A DNA stretch of 31,357 bases from assembly GCA_002010065.2 (NCBI GenBank), contig MTMD02000013.1, positions 1 through 31,357 of the forward strand. The letters are read 5' to 3'. Below, piece by piece: positions 7,109-17,440 of this stretch. The translations under genes and the position numbers were made by a program. This DNA is from Candidatus Pyrohabitans jungbluthii (GTDB taxonomy: Archaea > Hydrothermarchaeota > Hydrothermarchaeia > Hydrothermarchaeales > BMS3B). Numbering within the stretch: the first letter of the stretch is position 1; every line of letters begins with the position of its first letter. The notes under the pieces are model-generated. The model was not told the DNA's origin, searched no databases, and saw nothing but the letters and a program-made list of their open reading frames with translations.

Positions 7109-7492
7109 ATGGCAACGATTATGGTTGTGGACGACGAAGAGGATATTCTATCGCTTATCCAAAAAATCCTCACCAAGGAAGGGCATACTGTGATAACCGC
7201 TAGAGATGGAAAAGAGGCGCTGGAGAAATTGAAGCATGTAAAGCCGGATTTAATCCTCCTGGACATAATGATGCCTGGTATGAGCGGATATCAGGTGTGT
7301 AAAATAATAAAGCAGAGCGACGAAACCAGCTCCATAACTGTTGCCATGCTCACAGTAAAAGCTGATGATGAGGATAAGATCCGTGCTCTTGAGGACAGCC
7401 GTGCAGACTGGTACTTCACCAAACCCATAGATACAGAAAGGTTTGCAAAAAGCGTGGAATGGCTTTTAAAAAATCCCCCCAGAAGAGGTTAG
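7109..7492 (+). CDS. Stand-alone response-regulator receiver (CheY-like)
   Basis: A 127-residue receiver domain with no output domain. The acidic pocket is VVDDEED (D8, D9), the phospho-acceptor is D52 in LILLDIMMPGMSG, the switch Thr is T82 and the conserved Lys-Pro is K105-P106. It should take a phosphate from a histidine kinase encoded elsewhere, as none lies in this window. GGGGGTGGATGA lies just before ATG 7109. It ends 3 bases before the MinD-like gene, so the two form an operon and the ATPase may be its target (inference). The promoter is probably shared with the divergent DUF434 gene; AAAAGTATTTTATGG near 7062-7076 is TATA-like. Confidence 0.93.
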   Translation: MATIMVVDDEEDILSLIQKILTKEGHTVITARDGKEALEKLKHVKPDLILLDIMMPGMSGYQVCKIIKQSDETSSITVAMLTVKADDEDKIRALEDSRADWYFTKPIDTERFAKSVEWLLKNPPRRG

Positions 7493-7495
7493 CAC

Positions 7496-8236
7496 ATGCC
7501 GTGCATTTCAGTGGCTTCAGGAAAAGGTGGTGTGGGTAAGAGCATAATATGCGCAAATCTCGGGGTTGCGCTCTCGGAGCTTGGTTACAGCGTCGCTTTG
7601 GTTGACGCGGATATAGAGGGGGCAACCCTGGGCTTACTTCTGGGATACAACTTGGAGGATGATGCAACTCTACACGACTACCTCTCTGGAAACGCGACAG
7701 AGGAGGAGGTGTTGAAGAGTGTTAGCCCAATGCTCAATGTGGTCTTTGGAAGTGTGCAGCTCACTGCTCTCATGAAAGAGCTTAATCTTGAGCGACTGGA
7801 GAGGCTTACCTCCTGGCTCAAGGAGAGGCACGACCTCGTGCTAATAGATACACCCCCTGGTTTTGAGGAGGACACCTTTGCGGCCATAAAAGCGAGTGAT
7901 GCGGTTATCATAATACTCAACCCTGACATCCTCTCGGTTACCGGCGCCCTGAAGGTGAGGATAGTTGCAAAGAGGGAAGGTAAGCGCATTCTTGGGGTGG
8001 TGGTCAATAAGGCTGGGCATGAGTATGACATTCCCACGGAGGAATTAGAGGCATTCCTTGAGGAGGAAGTTCTGGCGGTTATTAAGGACGACCCCCTGGT
8101 TAGAAATTCGCTGCTGGAAGGGATCCCCCTGGTATCATCTTACCCAGATTCCCCCGCATCTAGGGGGATAAAAGAGCTGGCGAAGAGGGTTATGGAGAAG
8201 CTTACTCAAGATAAATCGCAGGTTTCAGGGGCATAG
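7496..8236 (+). CDS. MinD/ParA-family ATPase
   Basis: This 246-residue protein opens with ISVASGKGGVGKS, the deviant Walker A with signature lysine K10 and P-loop K15. VALVDADIEGAT is the A' motif and VLIDTPPG is Walker B. The C terminus (ELAKRVMEKLTQD) could form an amphipathic helix like the MinD membrane-targeting tail, but this is weak. MinD/ParA proteins dimerise on ATP at surfaces and position cellular structures. There is no MinE, MinC or ParB nearby; instead it is coupled to a CheY-like receiver 3 bases upstream. It ends in a 35-base tail-to-tail overlap with leuS. The exact subfamily is uncertain. Confidence 0.88.
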   Translation: MPCISVASGKGGVGKSIICANLGVALSELGYSVALVDADIEGATLGLLLGYNLEDDATLHDYLSGNATEEEVLKSVSPMLNVVFGSVQLTALMKELNLERLERLTSWLKERHDLVLIDTPPGFEEDTFAAIKASDAVIIILNPDILSVTGALKVRIVAKREGKRILGVVVNKAGHEYDIPTEELEAFLEEEVLAVIKDDPLVRNSLLEGIPLVSSYPDSPASRGIKELAKRVMEKLTQDKSQVSGA

Positions 8237-11054
8237 CCTTTGCGCTTTTATTGGCGGGGTCGTAGATTCCCTGCTCCCCGGCGCGCTGCACCACAACGCT
8301 TGCGTCAAAGGTGCGCTCAAAGAATTGCCTTGCCTCCTCGAGAACGCGAGCCTCGTCCACGTAGCCGCGGAACTCTATCTTAGCAGGGTCTTTAACCAGA
8401 GAAGGCAGGAGCTTCGCAATCTCTTTGCCGTGCTTCCTGAGCTCTTCCTCACGCATTAGCACCTGCATGGCATTCTTCAGCTCAGGTTTAAGCTGGTGGA
8501 GTATCTCCATCATGCGCCACTTCCAGCGTGGGGCGACGTAGAGGTAAATCTTCTTGGGTTTAATATTTGTTACCTGTACTATGCTCTCTATGTCTTCAAG
8601 GGTGCGCGCGATAAGCTCTTCGCCAAGCTCAGCCTCCTCATTCACAAGCTCTTCGCGATAGCTCGGCCAGGGAGCGAGGCTGATGTAGCCCTTCTCGCCC
8701 ATGAGGCTCCATACCTCTTCGCTTAAAGCTGGAGCGTAGGGCGCAATAAGCTTAACCCAGTCACGCAGTACTTCAAGGAGCACCTCTCTATTCGGCTCAT
8801 CCCTGCGCAGGTACCACCTCACGTCGTTGTAAACGTCGAAAAAGCCAGCCTGAAATGCGGAACGGGTCTTGAACTCCTCTAAGCTTTCTGTAGCACGCTT
8901 TATATGCCTCTGCATCCTGCTTCTTAACCAGGCGTCGATGCTCTTCTCCTCGGTGCGAGAGCTTTCCATGTTTATTATCTGCTTTGCCTGCTCCAGGAAG
9001 GCGAGAAGATTGGAAGCCATATCTCGGGCGTTCTTAGCCCGCCAGTCGGGGTCACGCATGCCCTCGCTGGCGTACAGCAGCGTGCATCGCGTGACGCTCG
9101 CCCCGTAGTCGCGCAGAGCATCCTTCAGCGTTATGAAGTTGCCCTTGCTCTTGGACATCTTCTCTCCTTCGATGCTCATCATGCCATTAACACCAATTGC
9201 GCGGGGCCATAGCTCGCGATCAAAGAGCGCCACGTGATGGAAGATGAAGAAGGTGAGGTGGTTGGGTATTAATTCCTTAGCTGAGTTTCTCAAATCTACC
9301 GGCATCCAGTAGAGAAACTCCCGGCGCATCTCCTCAAGAACCTCTTTAGCTATGCCGCTCTGCTTCGCAACCTCTTCTACGCTACCCCTGCCATAGAACA
9401 GGTAGTCGAACACCTCTTTGCTCAGCTTATCGCCGCCTATCCCGTGCTCATTTATATGCTTGGCTATGGTGTAGAAGGTCATGTATACGGTGGAGTCGCT
9501 TAGTGTTTCCACTTTCCACTCGGGGTCCCAGGGTAGGGGTGTCCCCAGCCCGGCTTTGCGGGCGCATGCCTTGTCCTCCAGCCACTCTATGGTGTTTTCA
9601 AAGTTGGAGCGCGCCTCTTCGGGAAATATCTTCATCCCCGCAAGAGCTTCTCTAACGCGAGCCTTCCATGCCTCGTCGCTGTACTTGAGGAACCATTGGT
9701 CCTTGAGAATTTTTACAAGGCAGCGCGTACCACAGCGGCACACCACCTCGTCGGTAAGCTCGTACATCTTGTCTGCGATACCCTGAGCGATAAAGTCAGC
9801 GATGAGCTCTTTCTTCGCCTCGTTCACCTTCTTGCCAGCGTACTTGCCAGTAATCTCCTTGAGCACGCCCTTGTAGAACTCCTCGCGGTAGATCGTCTCC
9901 GTCGCCTCTTCTAAGCGAGCGTCGTGCTGGTCAGCGATGCTCATGCGCTCGCATATCTCTATCGCCGGATGCTCCCCGTAGTTGGGCACCTTTATTAGGG
10001 AAATGGGTTTGATGCTAAGAAGTTCCTCTTTAGTTATGCCGTACTTCTCCACCTGCTCAGGGGCACGCTGAAGGTCTCTTAAAGCTACGTAGTCGTAGGG
10101 CGCATGCGAGGGCACAGACATAACCACGCCTGTGGCGTTGTCTGGGTCAACAAAGCTCGCGGGCAGAATGAGAATCTCACGCTTGCTAATCGGGTCGAGG
10201 CAGCGCTTGCCTATAAGTTTCTCTCCGGGAATCTCCTCCTCTACGCTAACATCATCCTTCTGCTCCTTTATCTTCGGCACAGCCTCCTTGCTAACTATCC
10301 AGCGCTCATTGCCAACGCGGATTTTTACATAGCTCGCTTCGGGATTGAGCCACATGTTGGTCACGCCGTAAATCGTCTCTGGTCTGAGCGTTGCCGCCAC
10401 GAGGTAGGCATCGCCAAAGCCAAACTTGAGCAGGATGAACTCAGTGGGCGAAACCCCTTCGCCGCGCAGGCGGTCATGATCTCCGGTTGGCGATTCATCA
10501 TGGGGACACCACACCACCGGGTGCGTACCTTTGGTAACATAGCCCTTCTCGCGAAGGGTGATGTACTGCCATTCGATAAATCTGGAAAAAGGAGGGTGAA
10601 GCGAGGTTGTTGTGAACTCTCGCCTCCAGTCTATACTGTGCCCCAGCTCCTTTAATGCACGCTTTGACTCGCGTATGTAGTAGCGCGCTATATACTCAGG
10701 GTCGGTGAATTTTTTAAGCTCCTCCTCGGGTACGCCGTCGATATCGCGGAAGATGCGAATCTGCTGCTCGTCGCCGCGCCTAACCCGCTCTGCAGCGCCT
10801 GCGATGGGCTCGCCGGTGATGTGCCATGCCCAGGGGAAGAGCACATTGTAGCCCTGCATGCGCTTGAAGCGCGCATATACGTCAACACGGGTTGAGGTGA
10901 ACGCATGCCCCAGGTGGAGGGGGCCATTCATGTATGGGAAAGGAAAGGTCACAAAAACCTTCGGTCTATTATCTGGGTCAGCTTCAAATACTCTATCCTT
11001 ATCCCAGCGCTCCGCCCACTTCCTGTCTATCTCCTTGAGCTCATCCGCGCGCAT
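8202..11054 (-). CDS. leuS: Leucyl-tRNA synthetase (archaeal/eukaryotic type)
   Basis: A 950-residue class Ia synthetase. The HIGH-type motif is HLGH at residues 47-50 in MNGPLHLGHAF. A large CP1 editing domain follows with the Thr-rich region TLRPETIYG and a later D in DPDNATGVV. KMSKS is intact at about 632-636 (GEKMSKSKGN). The C-terminal anticodon-binding and extension parts match archaeal LeuRS length. It charges tRNA-Leu with leucine. I start it at ATG 11054 because GAGGT precedes it by 7 bases and AAAATTTTAATAG sits about 35-50 bases upstream as a TATA candidate. The frame is open for 30 more codons upstream, but that segment is not LeuRS-like. The 3' end overlaps the MinD-like gene convergently. 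Confidence 0.97.
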   Translation of the reverse strand: MRADELKEIDRKWAERWDKDRVFEADPDNRPKVFVTFPFPYMNGPLHLGHAFTSTRVDVYARFKRMQGYNVLFPWAWHITGEPIAGAAERVRRGDEQQIRIFRDIDGVPEEELKKFTDPEYIARYYIRESKRALKELGHSIDWRREFTTTSLHPPFSRFIEWQYITLREKGYVTKGTHPVVWCPHDESPTGDHDRLRGEGVSPTEFILLKFGFGDAYLVAATLRPETIYGVTNMWLNPEASYVKIRVGNERWIVSKEAVPKIKEQKDDVSVEEEIPGEKLIGKRCLDPISKREILILPASFVDPDNATGVVMSVPSHAPYDYVALRDLQRAPEQVEKYGITKEELLSIKPISLIKVPNYGEHPAIEICERMSIADQHDARLEEATETIYREEFYKGVLKEITGKYAGKKVNEAKKELIADFIAQGIADKMYELTDEVVCRCGTRCLVKILKDQWFLKYSDEAWKARVREALAGMKIFPEEARSNFENTIEWLEDKACARKAGLGTPLPWDPEWKVETLSDSTVYMTFYTIAKHINEHGIGGDKLSKEVFDYLFYGRGSVEEVAKQSGIAKEVLEEMRREFLYWMPVDLRNSAKELIPNHLTFFIFHHVALFDRELWPRAIGVNGMMSIEGEKMSKSKGNFITLKDALRDYGASVTRCTLLYASEGMRDPDWRAKNARDMASNLLAFLEQAKQIINMESSRTEEKSIDAWLRSRMQRHIKRATESLEEFKTRSAFQAGFFDVYNDVRWYLRRDEPNREVLLEVLRDWVKLIAPYAPALSEEVWSLMGEKGYISLAPWPSYREELVNEEAELGEELIARTLEDIESIVQVTNIKPKKIYLYVAPRWKWRMMEILHQLKPELKNAMQVLMREEELRKHGKEIAKLLPSLVKDPAKIEFRGYVDEARVLEEARQFFERTFDASVVVQRAGEQGIYDPANKSAKAMPLKPAIYLE

Positions 11055-11173
11055 CTCTATACCTCGCATTTCTGAATCGCTCTCAACGCTATTAAAATTT
11101 TGCCCTTTCAGATTCCAAGCTATGGCGTGCCTGTTCGCCAGCATGAGATACAGCTTTTCCTCTGTCTAGCTAA

Positions 11174-13005
<1,832 letters not shown>

Positions 13006-13032
13006 AATTCCACATTACCTCATTTTCTCTTT

Positions 13033-13092
13033 ATAACCTTAATCTTTATCATGACAAATTATAAAAAGATGGATAGTTTACCTTTATCATGA
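13033..13092. promoter_or_regulatory. Divergent surface-gene promoter with 11-bp direct repeats
   Basis: CTTTATCATGA occurs exactly at 13044-13054 and 13082-13092, flanking an AAATTATAAAAAG TATA candidate (13057-13069) for the rightward giant protein. A TTATAAAGAG element read on the minus strand (about 13033-13042) could serve the leftward NEW3 gene, giving a near-leaderless start at 13005. Two identical boxes around the TATA suggest regulator binding shared by both genes. Confidence 0.45.
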
Positions 13093-13099
13093 AGGAAAA

Positions 13100-16000
13100 A
13101 TGAAGAAGTTTCTCATAGCTTTGGCAATTCTGCTCGCCTTTATTGGCGAGGTCCATGCTGTAACCCTGGCGAATATAACCATTGATGGAAGCTTTGAGGA
13201 CTGGGCGGGTGTGCTTTCCGATTCCGATAACTACGTGAATGATGGAATATCTGGGATAGATGACCAGGATAATCCCCAGTCAAAGCGTGATATAACCAAA
13301 TTCGCCTATACCTGGAACTCAACTCATCTGTTTTTTTATTTTAAAAGGTATCTTTCTCCAGGTGATGTGTACTTTCATGTTTACCTTGACGGCGACAGAG
13401 ACTTGCTAATGGAGACCAACGAGAAGGTGGTGAGGGCCTACTTTGCGGGGCAGGGGAATTTTGATGAAGGAGGTGTTGGCAACTATTCCCCCAGCGACGC
13501 TTCTGGCGATACCCTGTGCGGCGATGGTTGTACCCTGCCCGGAACCCTTAGTTCAGAAAACACAACAGCAGGCGTAACCGGAGCAAGCAATGGCTTGGAG
13601 TTTGAGGTAGCTGTGCCCTGGAGCGCTTTGGGCTTATCTCCTGGTACTCCCATGAAATTTAAAGCTTCGTCCTCAATCAACGGAAACCTACCACCTAACC
13701 AAGACAACACAAACATAACAGACTCGCTGTATGTTGGCGTCTCAATTTATCCCAACAATGTGGGAGGAGGGGTTAAAGGAAGTACGGTAAGTTATTTACA
13801 TACCGTGGAAAACCTTGGCAACGCCTACGATACCATAGAGATAAGCACCTCAGGAACGAGAAGCGACTGGAGCGTGGAGCTTTTCTATGCTGATGGTACG
13901 CCGCTGAGCGATACCGATGGCGATGGAAGTGTTGACGTGGGAAGCGTTGCCCCAGGCGAAAGCGTTGACATAATAGTGAACATCACCATTCCCTCAAGCG
14001 CAAATGAGGGCGATGAAGATGTAACCACCGTGACTGCGACATCCTCTCTCGACGAAAGCGTATCAAGCAGCGCCACAGACACCACTCGAGTTGGCTCGAT
14101 AGTGATAATACCAGACAACTCAGCTAAGGCGGTGCCTGGCACAGTTAACTACTACAACCATACCATTACCAACAACCAGGCTAAAGACGACACCATAGAG
14201 GTTAATGCAACCTCGAGCAAGGGGTGGAGCGTGGAGCTTTTCTATGCTGATGGTACGCCGCTGAGCGATACCGATGGCGATGGAAGTGTTGACGTGGGAA
14301 GCGTTGCCCCAGGCGAAAGCGTGGATATTATGGTAAAATTCTACGTACCAGCAGGCGCTAACCCAGGAGAGCAAGATGTTATAACAGTAACAATAACCTC
14401 CTCCCTTCCACCCTACCCCCAAAGTTCAGCCAACGACACCACCACTGTCGCCGAGAGGGTAACAATAGTACCTGACAACGAGGGCAGGGGAGGACCAGGA
14501 ACCACGATAAGTTATACCCACACTGTTACCAACAGCTGGAATGAGAGCGATGTGATTGAAATCTCTGCCTCAAGCTCTCAGGGCTGGGAGGTGAGCTTTT
14601 ACCATAGCGACGGCGTTACACCATTGAGCGATACCGACGGCGACGGTAGCGTGGATACGGGCGAACTCGCACCCAATGGAGGCAGCGTTGAGATAATAGT
14701 GAGAATTTCAATACCTTCAGGTGTAAGCGAAGGTACGAATGATACCACAACTGTAATTGCTACCTCATCCTTAGACGAGAACTATTTTGACTCTGCTACC
14801 GACATCACAATTGTGCAGACGCTGGTTACCTACAGCGATGCTTCGAGAACAACCTACTCAGATCTCTTCGCAATTGGTGACACAGTTTATGCAAGGGCAA
14901 GTGGTCTAACCCCTAATCGAGATGTGAGATTTGACTGGTTAGACTCCAGTGACACCCTGGTTAGGAGCGCCACATACAGGGTACCCGCCAATGGCATTGT
15001 AGACGACGAGTACACAATTGCGGAGAGTGACTTGCCCGGCAACTGGTGGATTATACTGTCGGAAGTCAGTGGTGGGAGAACCAACGAAATTACCAGAGTC
15101 CGCTTCTTCGTAGACTCCTCACCCGTGGTTGAGGTACTATCGCCGAACGGCGGCGAAATGTGGCGTGGCATTAGAAACATCACCTGGGATGCCTACGATG
15201 GCGACGAGATGAACAACCTTACCTTCACCATTCAGTACTCTCCTGACAACGGCACAACCTGGAGAAACATAACCTCAAGCTTGGCAAACGAGACCAGAAG
15301 CTACCTCTGGGATACTTCGCAGGCTACGCAGGAGTGGGGCGACGGCGACAACTTTTTGATAAGGGTGATAGCCTACGATGGCTATTTAAGCGGCTACGAC
15401 GTTTCCAACGCTACGTTTAGCATAGACAACACCCCCCCTGAGATTAGCAACGTAAGTGCCAGTCCAGACCCAGTATTACTAGGTGGAACAGTAAACATCA
15501 CCGCAAATATAACCGACGCAGCGCATGCTGTGGACACAGCACTTTTAGAGATAACCCTGCCCAACGGTAGCGTTGAGGGGAACTTCACTATGCTTTACGC
15601 TGGGGATGGTGTCTACTACTATGAGTACACCACAACCTTGGAGGGGCAGTACAACTTCGTCATCTATGCAAATGACACCTTCAGCAATCTCGCCTCTGTC
15701 TCAAGCAACTTCACCTCGGGTGGAGAGGTTATAGACGTGACCCTTTCCTGCTATACCTTAGATTTTGGAAGCGTAAATCCAGGTACAAACTATTCTCCAG
15801 CGGACTGCTTCCCCCTCGTGGTTATAATAGAAAACACCACCAATGTTGAGACAAACCTGACGATAAAAGGTACAGACATGGTTCACAACACCGACCCAAG
15901 CTATGCTATCGCCGTAGGAAACATAACCTACTCCAACCAAAGCGACGGAGCAAAAACCCAGCTGGACTATAACTACCTCTCGCCACCGCCCTATCCAGAC

Positions 16001-16129
16001 TGGGCAAATATACCTCCACCAGGTAGCGAAGATATAAACCGCTCGATCTACCTCTGGATTAGCGTACCGCCCGGACAACCTGCCGGAGTGTACAATTCAA
16101 CTATAACTGTAAAGGTGGAAAAAGCTTAG
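13100..16129 (+). CDS. Giant exported multidomain surface protein with calcium-binding repeats
   Basis: A 1009-residue protein with a clear signal peptide (residues 1-20, ending VHA). Domain order: (1) about 22-205, a CBM9/DOMON-like module (TIDGSFEDWAG, HLFFYFKRYL, EFEVAVPWSALGL) with an internal Cys pair CGDGC; (2) about 206-575, three NEW3-like beta repeats, each with GWSVELFYADG and an EF-type calcium loop DTDGDGSVD at 271-279, 390-398 and 511-519; (3) a fibronectin-like segment; (4) VLSPNGGEMWRG, the Kre9/KNH-type repeat signature; (5) an Ig-like domain from TPPEISNVSASPDP; (6) a C-terminal domain (about 880-1009) like the 174-residue exported protein encoded at 16916-17440. No C-terminal membrane anchor. 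Many N-x-S/T sites suggest glycosylation. Likely an S-layer-associated or adhesive protein; partner and ligand are unknown. GAAGGAA precedes ATG 13100. Confidence 0.8.
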   Translation: MKKFLIALAILLAFIGEVHAVTLANITIDGSFEDWAGVLSDSDNYVNDGISGIDDQDNPQSKRDITKFAYTWNSTHLFFYFKRYLSPGDVYFHVYLDGDRDLLMETNEKVVRAYFAGQGNFDEGGVGNYSPSDASGDTLCGDGCTLPGTLSSENTTAGVTGASNGLEFEVAVPWSALGLSPGTPMKFKASSSINGNLPPNQDNTNITDSLYVGVSIYPNNVGGGVKGSTVSYLHTVENLGNAYDTIEISTSGTRSDWSVELFYADGTPLSDTDGDGSVDVGSVAPGESVDIIVNITIPSSANEGDEDVTTVTATSSLDESVSSSATDTTRVGSIVIIPDNSAKAVPGTVNYYNHTITNNQAKDDTIEVNATSSKGWSVELFYADGTPLSDTDGDGSVDVGSVAPGESVDIMVKFYVPAGANPGEQDVITVTITSSLPPYPQSSANDTTTVAERVTIVPDNEGRGGPGTTISYTHTVTNSWNESDVIEISASSSQGWEVSFYHSDGVTPLSDTDGDGSVDTGELAPNGGSVEIIVRISIPSGVSEGTNDTTTVIATSSLDENYFDSATDITIVQTLVTYSDASRTTYSDLFAIGDTVYARASGLTPNRDVRFDWLDSSDTLVRSATYRVPANGIVDDEYTIAESDLPGNWWIILSEVSGGRTNEITRVRFFVDSSPVVEVLSPNGGEMWRGIRNITWDAYDGDEMNNLTFTIQYSPDNGTTWRNITSSLANETRSYLWDTSQATQEWGDGDNFLIRVIAYDGYLSGYDVSNATFSIDNTPPEISNVSASPDPVLLGGTVNITANITDAAHAVDTALLEITLPNGSVEGNFTMLYAGDGVYYYEYTTTLEGQYNFVIYANDTFSNLASVSSNFTSGGEVIDVTLSCYTLDFGSVNPGTNYSPADCFPLVVIIENTTNVETNLTIKGTDMVHNTDPSYAIAVGNITYSNQSDGAKTQLDYNYLSPPPYPDWANIPPPGSEDINRSIYLWISVPPGQPAGVYNSTITVKVEKA
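13868..14322 (+). repeat. Exact 98-bp internal duplication in the giant surface gene
   Basis: The segments 13868-13965 and 14225-14322 are identical over 98 bases, 357 bp (119 codons) apart. They encode WSVELFYADGTPLS through the calcium loop and SVAPGES. The third repeat near 14600-14690 is diverged in DNA though similar in protein. The exact identity points to recent duplication or gene conversion between the first two repeats. Confidence 0.9.
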
Positions 16130-16791
16130 CGCCTCCTCCTAAGCAGGAAGATTGCAGCAAAGAGTATTACCGCCACCACTGCAATGTACTCGGGCTTTAT
16201 TCCCTTCTCTTCCTCTGTTATTATCCTCTCCGTGTACTCCCGCTTTATTGTTTTAACCGTAAAGGCGAAGTTTCTCTGCTGGTTTAGAGCTACGTTGCCA
16301 CCTTCTCCTAGCCAGAAGGCGGTTCCCCTAACATTTATGGGGTACTCCTTCCAGAGCTCTGCATCTTTCGGAACCTTCACCTTGATTTTCACAACCTTAG
16401 CTGGTATGAATCCCTCTACCTTCCCGGATACCAAATATTCCATGCCTTCTGGAACCTGCTCTGGCTTCTCAGGGACTGGTTTTGAAGGTTCTACATATAA
16501 GTTCTCAGTTACTGTAATCACCCTTCCCTGCACCTCAACTTGCTGCTCGTGGATGGGTGGCTCAATCTCCACTTCCCAGCCTTCAGGATAGGAGGTGAGT
16601 TCAAGCTTAATGTGGGTTATTCTGTCGCCGTAGATGTTGAAGAAATAAAGGAGAAGTTCGCCCTCTTCTCCTGGCTCAAGAGATATGGACTTCATTTTCT
16701 GCATGCTACCAAAGTTGAAGGCGGCCGCATAAACAATACCTGTCAGGATTATTAAAAAAACTGATGTTACCATCATTCTGCGGACATGCAT
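16126..16791 (-). CDS. Exported protein with C-terminal membrane anchor and Arg-rich tail
   Basis: The start at 16791 gives 221 residues. It has an N-terminal signal peptide (VTSVFLIILTGIVYAAA), an extracytoplasmic beta-rich body with the NEW3-like phrase SYPEGWEVEIEPP, a Pro/Glu linker (KPVPEKPEQVPEG), and a C-terminal transmembrane helix closed by RRRR. I prefer ATG 16791 because AAGGAGG ends 9 bases before it; ATG 16800 abuts that site directly. Its stop overlaps the giant surface gene stop by 4 bases, tail to tail. The signal-body-helix-basic tail layout is that of archaeal surface proteins held in the membrane. I do not recognise the family. Confidence 0.75.
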   Translation of the reverse strand: MHVRRMMVTSVFLIILTGIVYAAAFNFGSMQKMKSISLEPGEEGELLLYFFNIYGDRITHIKLELTSYPEGWEVEIEPPIHEQQVEVQGRVITVTENLYVEPSKPVPEKPEQVPEGMEYLVSGKVEGFIPAKVVKIKVKVPKDAELWKEYPINVRGTAFWLGEGGNVALNQQRNFAFTVKTIKREYTERIITEEEKGIKPEYIAVVAVILFAAIFLLRRRR

Positions 16792-16800
16792 AATTTTCAT

Positions 16801-16915
16801 CCTCCTTATAATTCAAAAAAATAGAATTAACTATAAAAAAATTTCGTCAAAGTCAAAACCCCAAACAATAACTGTGATAGGTATAAAAATAAAAAATAGA
16901 AGGAGAGTTCCCAGA
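16801..16915 (-). other. Short AT-rich intergenic spacer
   Basis: A spacer between two leftward surface genes. It carries the strong ribosome site AAGGAGG for the downstream gene and several A/T runs that could end the upstream transcript or form a TATA element. No gene is seen. Confidence 0.5.
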
Positions 16916-17440
16916 TTAGGCGGGGTCTCCTGTTATGTAAACAGTTGTATTGTAAGTGTCTGCGGCCTGTGCACTGGGTATAGTTACCCTGAAGTACACG
17001 TCCACGCTATAGCCGGGTGCTATATTGCCTGCAAATTGGGTGGTGCTGTTGGTTACAGATGTCCAAGTGCCATCAAGCGAGGTATTGTACTCCATCTGCG
17101 TAATGGGAAAGCCATTGGACGGATTGGTTGTCCCATTGAAGTACTGATCTCCACTTATAGAAAAGTTTGCGTTTGTATTGCTGATTGCGTCATTGGTAAC
17201 AGTAAGCGGGAATCCGCTTCCAGATTGTGCGTTACTTGTTGAGCCTGGGTTCGTACTAGGAAAGTTTATTGGGGCATTAGTTAGTGTTATACTCAAATAT
17301 GTGGGAACTGTCACCTCAGCGTAGGTCTGTTCAGTCACTCCTGCAGCAGGTGACGCTGATAGCACGAGAAGCAGTGCAAGCGCTGCAACACCGAGTGCTC
17401 CTATCAGCCTAAAATCCAATTTTTCTCTGGTCATGTGCAT
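16916..17440 (-). CDS. Small exported surface-structure protein related to the giant protein C-terminus
   Basis: A 174-residue protein with a signal peptide: a basic start, a hydrophobic core at about 11-26, and a likely cut after SASPAAG. The mature part is one Thr/Asn/Ser-rich beta domain (TVPTYLSITLTN, NFPSTNPGS, FPLTVTNDA, NANFSISGDQ, SVDVYFRVTIPSAQ, TYNTTVYIT). The spacing of FxSxNPG, FPL-V, N-x-S-I-x-G, PG-x-V/I-x-R and YNTT/YNST repeats that of the giant protein's last 130 residues, so the two share a domain. It has no cysteine and no anchor. It may be a major secreted or assembled subunit (inference from composition and from its long regulatory upstream region). ATG 17434 is an alternative start. 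It is not archaellin-like at the signal peptide. Confidence 0.75.
   Translation of the reverse strand: MHMTREKLDFRLIGALGVAALALLLVLSASPAAGVTEQTYAEVTVPTYLSITLTNAPINFPSTNPGSTSNAQSGSGFPLTVTNDAISNTNANFSISGDQYFNGTTNPSNGFPITQMEYNTSLDGTWTSVTNSTTQFAGNIAPGYSVDVYFRVTIPSAQAADTYNTTVYITGDPA

Noticed and set aside
8202-8236. 35-base convergent overlap of leuS and the MinD-like gene as a frameshift sign
   Set aside because: Both proteins have complete, family-typical C termini; tail overlaps of this size are ordinary in dense genomes.
10104-10655. 183-codon open frame on the plus strand
   Set aside because: It lies wholly antisense to conserved leuS coding sequence and shows no family features or ribosome site.
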